64,000 nt of DNA from Asaccharospora irregularis DSM 2635 (GTDB taxonomy: Bacteria > Bacillota > Clostridia > Peptostreptococcales > Peptostreptococcaceae): positions 62,001 through 126,000 of the forward strand of contig NZ_FQWX01000002.1 of NCBI RefSeq assembly GCF_900129815.1, read 5' to 3'. A program made the position numbers and the translations under genes. The stretch's first letter is position 1. Each line of letters opens with the position of its first letter. This document shows, one piece after another, positions 61,563 through 64,000 of the stretch. Below the pieces are notes generated by a model, which did not search any database, was not told the origin of the DNA, and saw nothing but the letters and a program-made list of their open reading frames with translations.

Positions 61563-62654
61563 ATGATGAGCAAGAAAAAAGTAATGATAGGTATGAGCGG
61601 GGGAGTAGATAGTTCAGTAGCAGCATATCTTCTAAAAGAGCAAGGATATGATGTTATCGGAGTAACTATGAAATTATGGCAAGATGATGACGATGATTTA
61701 ATAGAAAATGAAGGTGGTTGTTGTTCTCTAGCAGCTGTAGAAGATGCTAGACGTGTTGCAGACAATATAGGTATACCATTTTATGTTTTAAATTTTAGGG
61801 AAGTTTTTAAAGATAAAGTTATAGATTATTTTATAGATGAATATTTAAATGGGAGAACACCTAACCCATGCATAGCTTGTAATAAGCATATAAAATTTGA
61901 TGATTTTTATAAAAAAGCGAGACAAATAGGCTGTGACTATGTTGCTACAGGTCATTATGCAAAAATAGAAAAGGATGAAGAAAAAGGTAGATATTTACTA
62001 AAAAAATCAGTTACGGATAAAAAAGACCAAACTTATGCACTTTATAATATGACTCAAGAACAATTAGAACACACATTGCTTCCTATAGGTAATTATGAGA
62101 AAGACAAGGTACGTGAAATAGCAAAAGAAATGGGTATGAACGTCCATAATAAACCTGATAGTCAAGAAATATGCTTTGTAAAAGATAATGACTATGCAAA
62201 TTACGTTAAAAGACATTCAAATAAACGTATTGAGGAAGGATTTTTTGTAGATACTAAAGGCAAGGTATTAGGAAAACATAAGGGTATAATAAATTATACA
62301 ATAGGCCAAAGAAAAGGTTTAGGAATAGCATTTGGTAAACCTATGTTTGTTGTAGATATAGATCCTAATAGAAATACAGTTATTCTTGGAGAAAATGATG
62401 ATATATTTAGTAAGGAACTTATAGCTAAACAAGTCAACTTCATACCTTTTGATGATATAAAAGAGCCTATAAGGGTACAAGCTAAGATAAGATATTCAGC
62501 AAAACCATCTCCTGCTACAGTATATAAATGCGGTGAGGATAGTATAAAAATAGTATTTGACGAACCACAAAGGGCCATAACAAAGGGTCAATCAGTTGTT
62601 ATGTATGATGGAGATGTAGTCATAGGTGGAGGAGTAATAGACGAAAGACTATAA
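61563..62654 (+). CDS. mnmA: tRNA 2-thiouridylase MnmA (TrmU)
   Basis: MnmA adds sulfur from IscS to U34 of Lys, Glu and Gln tRNAs. The 363-residue protein has the PP-loop [20 protein letters not shown] (about 7-26), [18 protein letters not shown] (catalytic Cys, about 96-113), the ATGHYAKIE segment and [13 protein letters not shown] (second Cys, about 200), followed by the C-terminal beta-domain with [20 protein letters not shown]. The GAGGTGAT site serves ATG 61563 or 61566. Location after iscRSU connects sulfur supply with tRNA thiolation. Confidence 0.96.
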   Translation: MMSKKKVMIGMSGGVDSSVAAYLLKEQGYDVIGVTMKLWQDDDDDLIENEGGCCSLAAVEDARRVADNIGIPFYVLNFREVFKDKVIDYFIDEYLNGRTPNPCIACNKHIKFDDFYKKARQIGCDYVATGHYAKIEKDEEKGRYLLKKSVTDKKDQTYALYNMTQEQLEHTLLPIGNYEKDKVREIAKEMGMNVHNKPDSQEICFVKDNDYANYVKRHSNKRIEEGFFVDTKGKVLGKHKGIINYTIGQRKGLGIAFGKPMFVVDIDPNRNTVILGENDDIFSKELIAKQVNFIPFDDIKEPIRVQAKIRYSAKPSPATVYKCGEDSIKIVFDEPQRAITKGQSVVMYDGDVVIGGGVIDERL

Positions 62655-62661
62655 TAAGCTA

Positions 62662-62690
62662 TTGATTAATTATTAAAAATCTAGTAATAT
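62662..62690 (+). promoter_or_regulatory. Putative promoter of the alaS T-box transcript
   Basis: TTGATT (62662-62667) and TAATAT (62685-62690) are 17 nt apart, about 20-40 nt before the first paired part of the T-box. A fair sequence match. Confidence 0.45.
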
Positions 62691-62711
62691 AACTATATAA
62701 AATTTAAATAA

Positions 62712-62956
62712 AAATGCAATGATTAGGAGTAGTAAACTATTTGATGTATTACAGAGAGAGGAACCCGGTGAGAAGCCTTATAAGTAAGATAGTTGAAGCA
62801 GCCTTTGAGCAATAGCCTTGAAATTAAGTAGGGGTTATCGTTAGCCACGTTATAGCTGAGGTTTTCCAAAGATGTCATGATTATTCATGATAATTAGGGT
62901 GGTACCGCGAAATTTATACTCGCCCCTATATTTATTATAGGCGCGAGTTTTTTATA
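62712..62956 (+). promoter_or_regulatory. T-box riboswitch controlling alaS
   Basis: The T-box sequence AGGGTGGTACCGCG (62896-62909) is complete. Stem I begins near 62725 with the AGAGAGAGGAACC/GGTGAGAAG features. The likely specifier codon is GCC (Ala, 62815-62817) just before TTGAAATTAAGTAGG. The antiterminator is followed by a terminator hairpin (about 62928-62950, with GCGAG and a TTTTTT run). Uncharged tRNA-Ala binding should open transcription of alaS downstream. Confidence 0.85.
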
Positions 62957-63088
62957 TGCATAGGAAATTATATTTATTTTCAAACTTGCTTATAAGTATA
63001 ATTTAAATATACGCATCTTACCAAACATTTATTATTAAAAAGTTTAATTATATTATAAATAATATGTAAACATTAAGGAGGAAACAAA

Positions 63089-64000
63089 ATGCAAAAGATG
63101 GGATTAAACGAAATAAGAAGCAGATTTTTAAAATTCTTTGAATCTAAGGATCACTATGTTAGAGAGAGTTATTCACTAATACCAAATAACGATAAGAGTT
63201 TATTACTTGTGAGTGCTGGAATGGCTCCTTTAAAAAATTATTTTTCAGGGGTTGAGGTTCCACCTAGTAAAAGAATGAGTACATGCCAAAAGTGTATAAG
63301 AACAGGTGATATAGAGAACGTAGGGATAACAGCTAGACACGCTACATTTTTTGAAATGTTAGGTAACTTCTCATTTGGAGATTATTTTAAGAGAGAATCT
63401 ATAAAGTGGGGATGGGAGTTTGTAACAGAACATCTAAACATGCCAGTAGATAAAATATGGGTAACTGTATATGAAAATGACGACGAAGCTTATGATATAT
63501 GGTCAAATGAAATGAATTTTCCAAAAGAAAGAATAGTGAAGCTAGGAAAAGATGATAATTTCTGGGAAATAGGTATAGGACCTTGTGGTCCATGTTCAGA
63601 GATGTACTTTGATAGGGGAGAAGAATATGGATGTGACAACCCAGACTGTAAACCAGGTTGTGATTGCGATAGATACCTAGAGTTTTGGAATCACGTATTT
63701 ACTCAATTTAATAGAGATGAAGAAGGAAACTACAACCAATTAGAAAATAAAAATATAGATACAGGAATGGGACTAGAGAGAATAGGTTGCATAATGCAAG
63801 GGGTAGACACAATATTTGAAGTAGATACTATAAAATCTATACTAAATGCTGTAGAAAAAGTTGCTAATGTAGAATATGGTAAAAACCCTAAAAATGATAT
63901 GTCAATAAGAGTAATTACAGATCATATAAGAGCAGTTAGTTTCTTAGTAGGAGATGGAGTATTGCCTTCAAATGAAGGAAGAGGGTATGTGTTAAGAAGA
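63089..64000 (+). CDS. alaS: Alanyl-tRNA synthetase, N-terminal part (runs off the window)
   Basis: The first 304 codons of AlaRS are present and in frame to the last base of the window. They show [36 protein letters not shown], the class II motifs [20 protein letters not shown] (about 90-109) and [18 protein letters not shown] (about 167-184), and [12 protein letters not shown], the class II catalytic part. ATG 63089 has TAAGGAGGAAAC. Preceded by the Ala T-box, which supports the identity. The editing and C-Ala domains lie outside. Confidence 0.96.
   Translation, partial: MQKMGLNEIRSRFLKFFESKDHYVRESYSLIPNNDKSLLLVSAGMAPLKNYFSGVEVPPSKRMSTCQKCIRTGDIENVGITARHATFFEMLGNFSFGDYFKRESIKWGWEFVTEHLNMPVDKIWVTVYENDDEAYDIWSNEMNFPKERIVKLGKDDNFWEIGIGPCGPCSEMYFDRGEEYGCDNPDCKPGCDCDRYLEFWNHVFTQFNRDEEGNYNQLENKNIDTGMGLERIGCIMQGVDTIFEVDTIKSILNAVEKVANVEYGKNPKNDMSIRVITDHIRAVSFLVGDGVLPSNEGRGYVLRR

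Noticed and set aside
1-64000. CRISPR arrays, insertion sequences, prophage, tRNA or rRNA genes
   Set aside because: No regularly spaced repeats, transposase frames or cloverleaf/rRNA sequences were seen; the window is core chromosome.

Overview
The window is about 64 kb of a low-GC (clearly A/T-rich by eye) Firmicutes chromosome. Gene content and order (spoIIIAH, asp23-like, nusB ... spo0A ... sigK, aroE, pilins, efp ... smc, ftsY, ylxM, ffh ... codY ... iscRSU, mnmA, alaS) point to Clostridia, family Peptostreptococcaceae, close to Clostridioides difficile. This assignment rests on remembered gene order and protein style, not on a database search. No rRNA, tRNA, CRISPR array, prophage or insertion sequence was seen. 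The region looks like core chromosome, with every gene but one (manA) on the + strand.

Layout. 1-5 kb: end of the spoIIIA operon, an Asp23 protein, nusB, a TsaD-like paralogue, exonuclease VII (xseAB), the isoprenoid gene ispA and a DUF212 protein. 5-12 kb: dxs, tlyA, recN, spoIVB and spo0A; spo0A carries a sigma-H-type promoter and a 0A box. 12-19 kb: an envelope-like block of steA, steB, a GT2 glycosyltransferase, a MraY/WecA-like transferase and DUF3866, followed by a NUDIX hydrolase, spoIIM and a XerD-like protein that lacks several catalytic residues. 19-22.5 kb: nucleoside salvage (deoB, punA, pdp). 22.5-26 kb: mltG, an O-methyltransferase, a U32 protein and udk. 26-28.6 kb: a class B PBP and an intact sigK without a pro-sequence. 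28.7-32 kb: aroE, four pilin-like genes (one with a leader frameshift) and efp. 32-44 kb: a CD1247-type protein, rnc, a radical SAM protein, smc, ftsY, ylxM, ffh, rpsP, khpA, rimM, trmD and rplS. 44-50 kb: manA (minus strand), rbgA, brnQ, rnhB and an FMN oxidase with an unusual Cys cluster. 50-58 kb: yraN, comM-like, dprA, topA, codY and rarA. 58-64 kb: a GNAT protein, the iscR-iscS-iscU-mnmA operon with an IscR-type operator, and alaS behind a T-box (alaS runs off the window end).

How the parts work together. Three themes stand out. Sporulation control is represented by SpoIIIAH, SpoIVB, Spo0A, SpoIIM and sigma-K. Protein synthesis and targeting are represented by NusB, EF-P, RNase III, SRP and its receptor, S16, L19, RimM, TrmD, RbgA, MnmA and AlaS. 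Envelope biogenesis is represented by IspA, Dxs, the steAB/glycosyltransferase block, MltG and the PBP. The most unusual observations are the degenerate XerD, the steA-steB-GT2-PNPT-DUF3866 block whose flanks match the actinobacterial recN-to-xerD neighbourhood, the frameshifted pseudopilin, a structured leader before pdp that lacks a Shine-Dalgarno, and the IscR-like operator.
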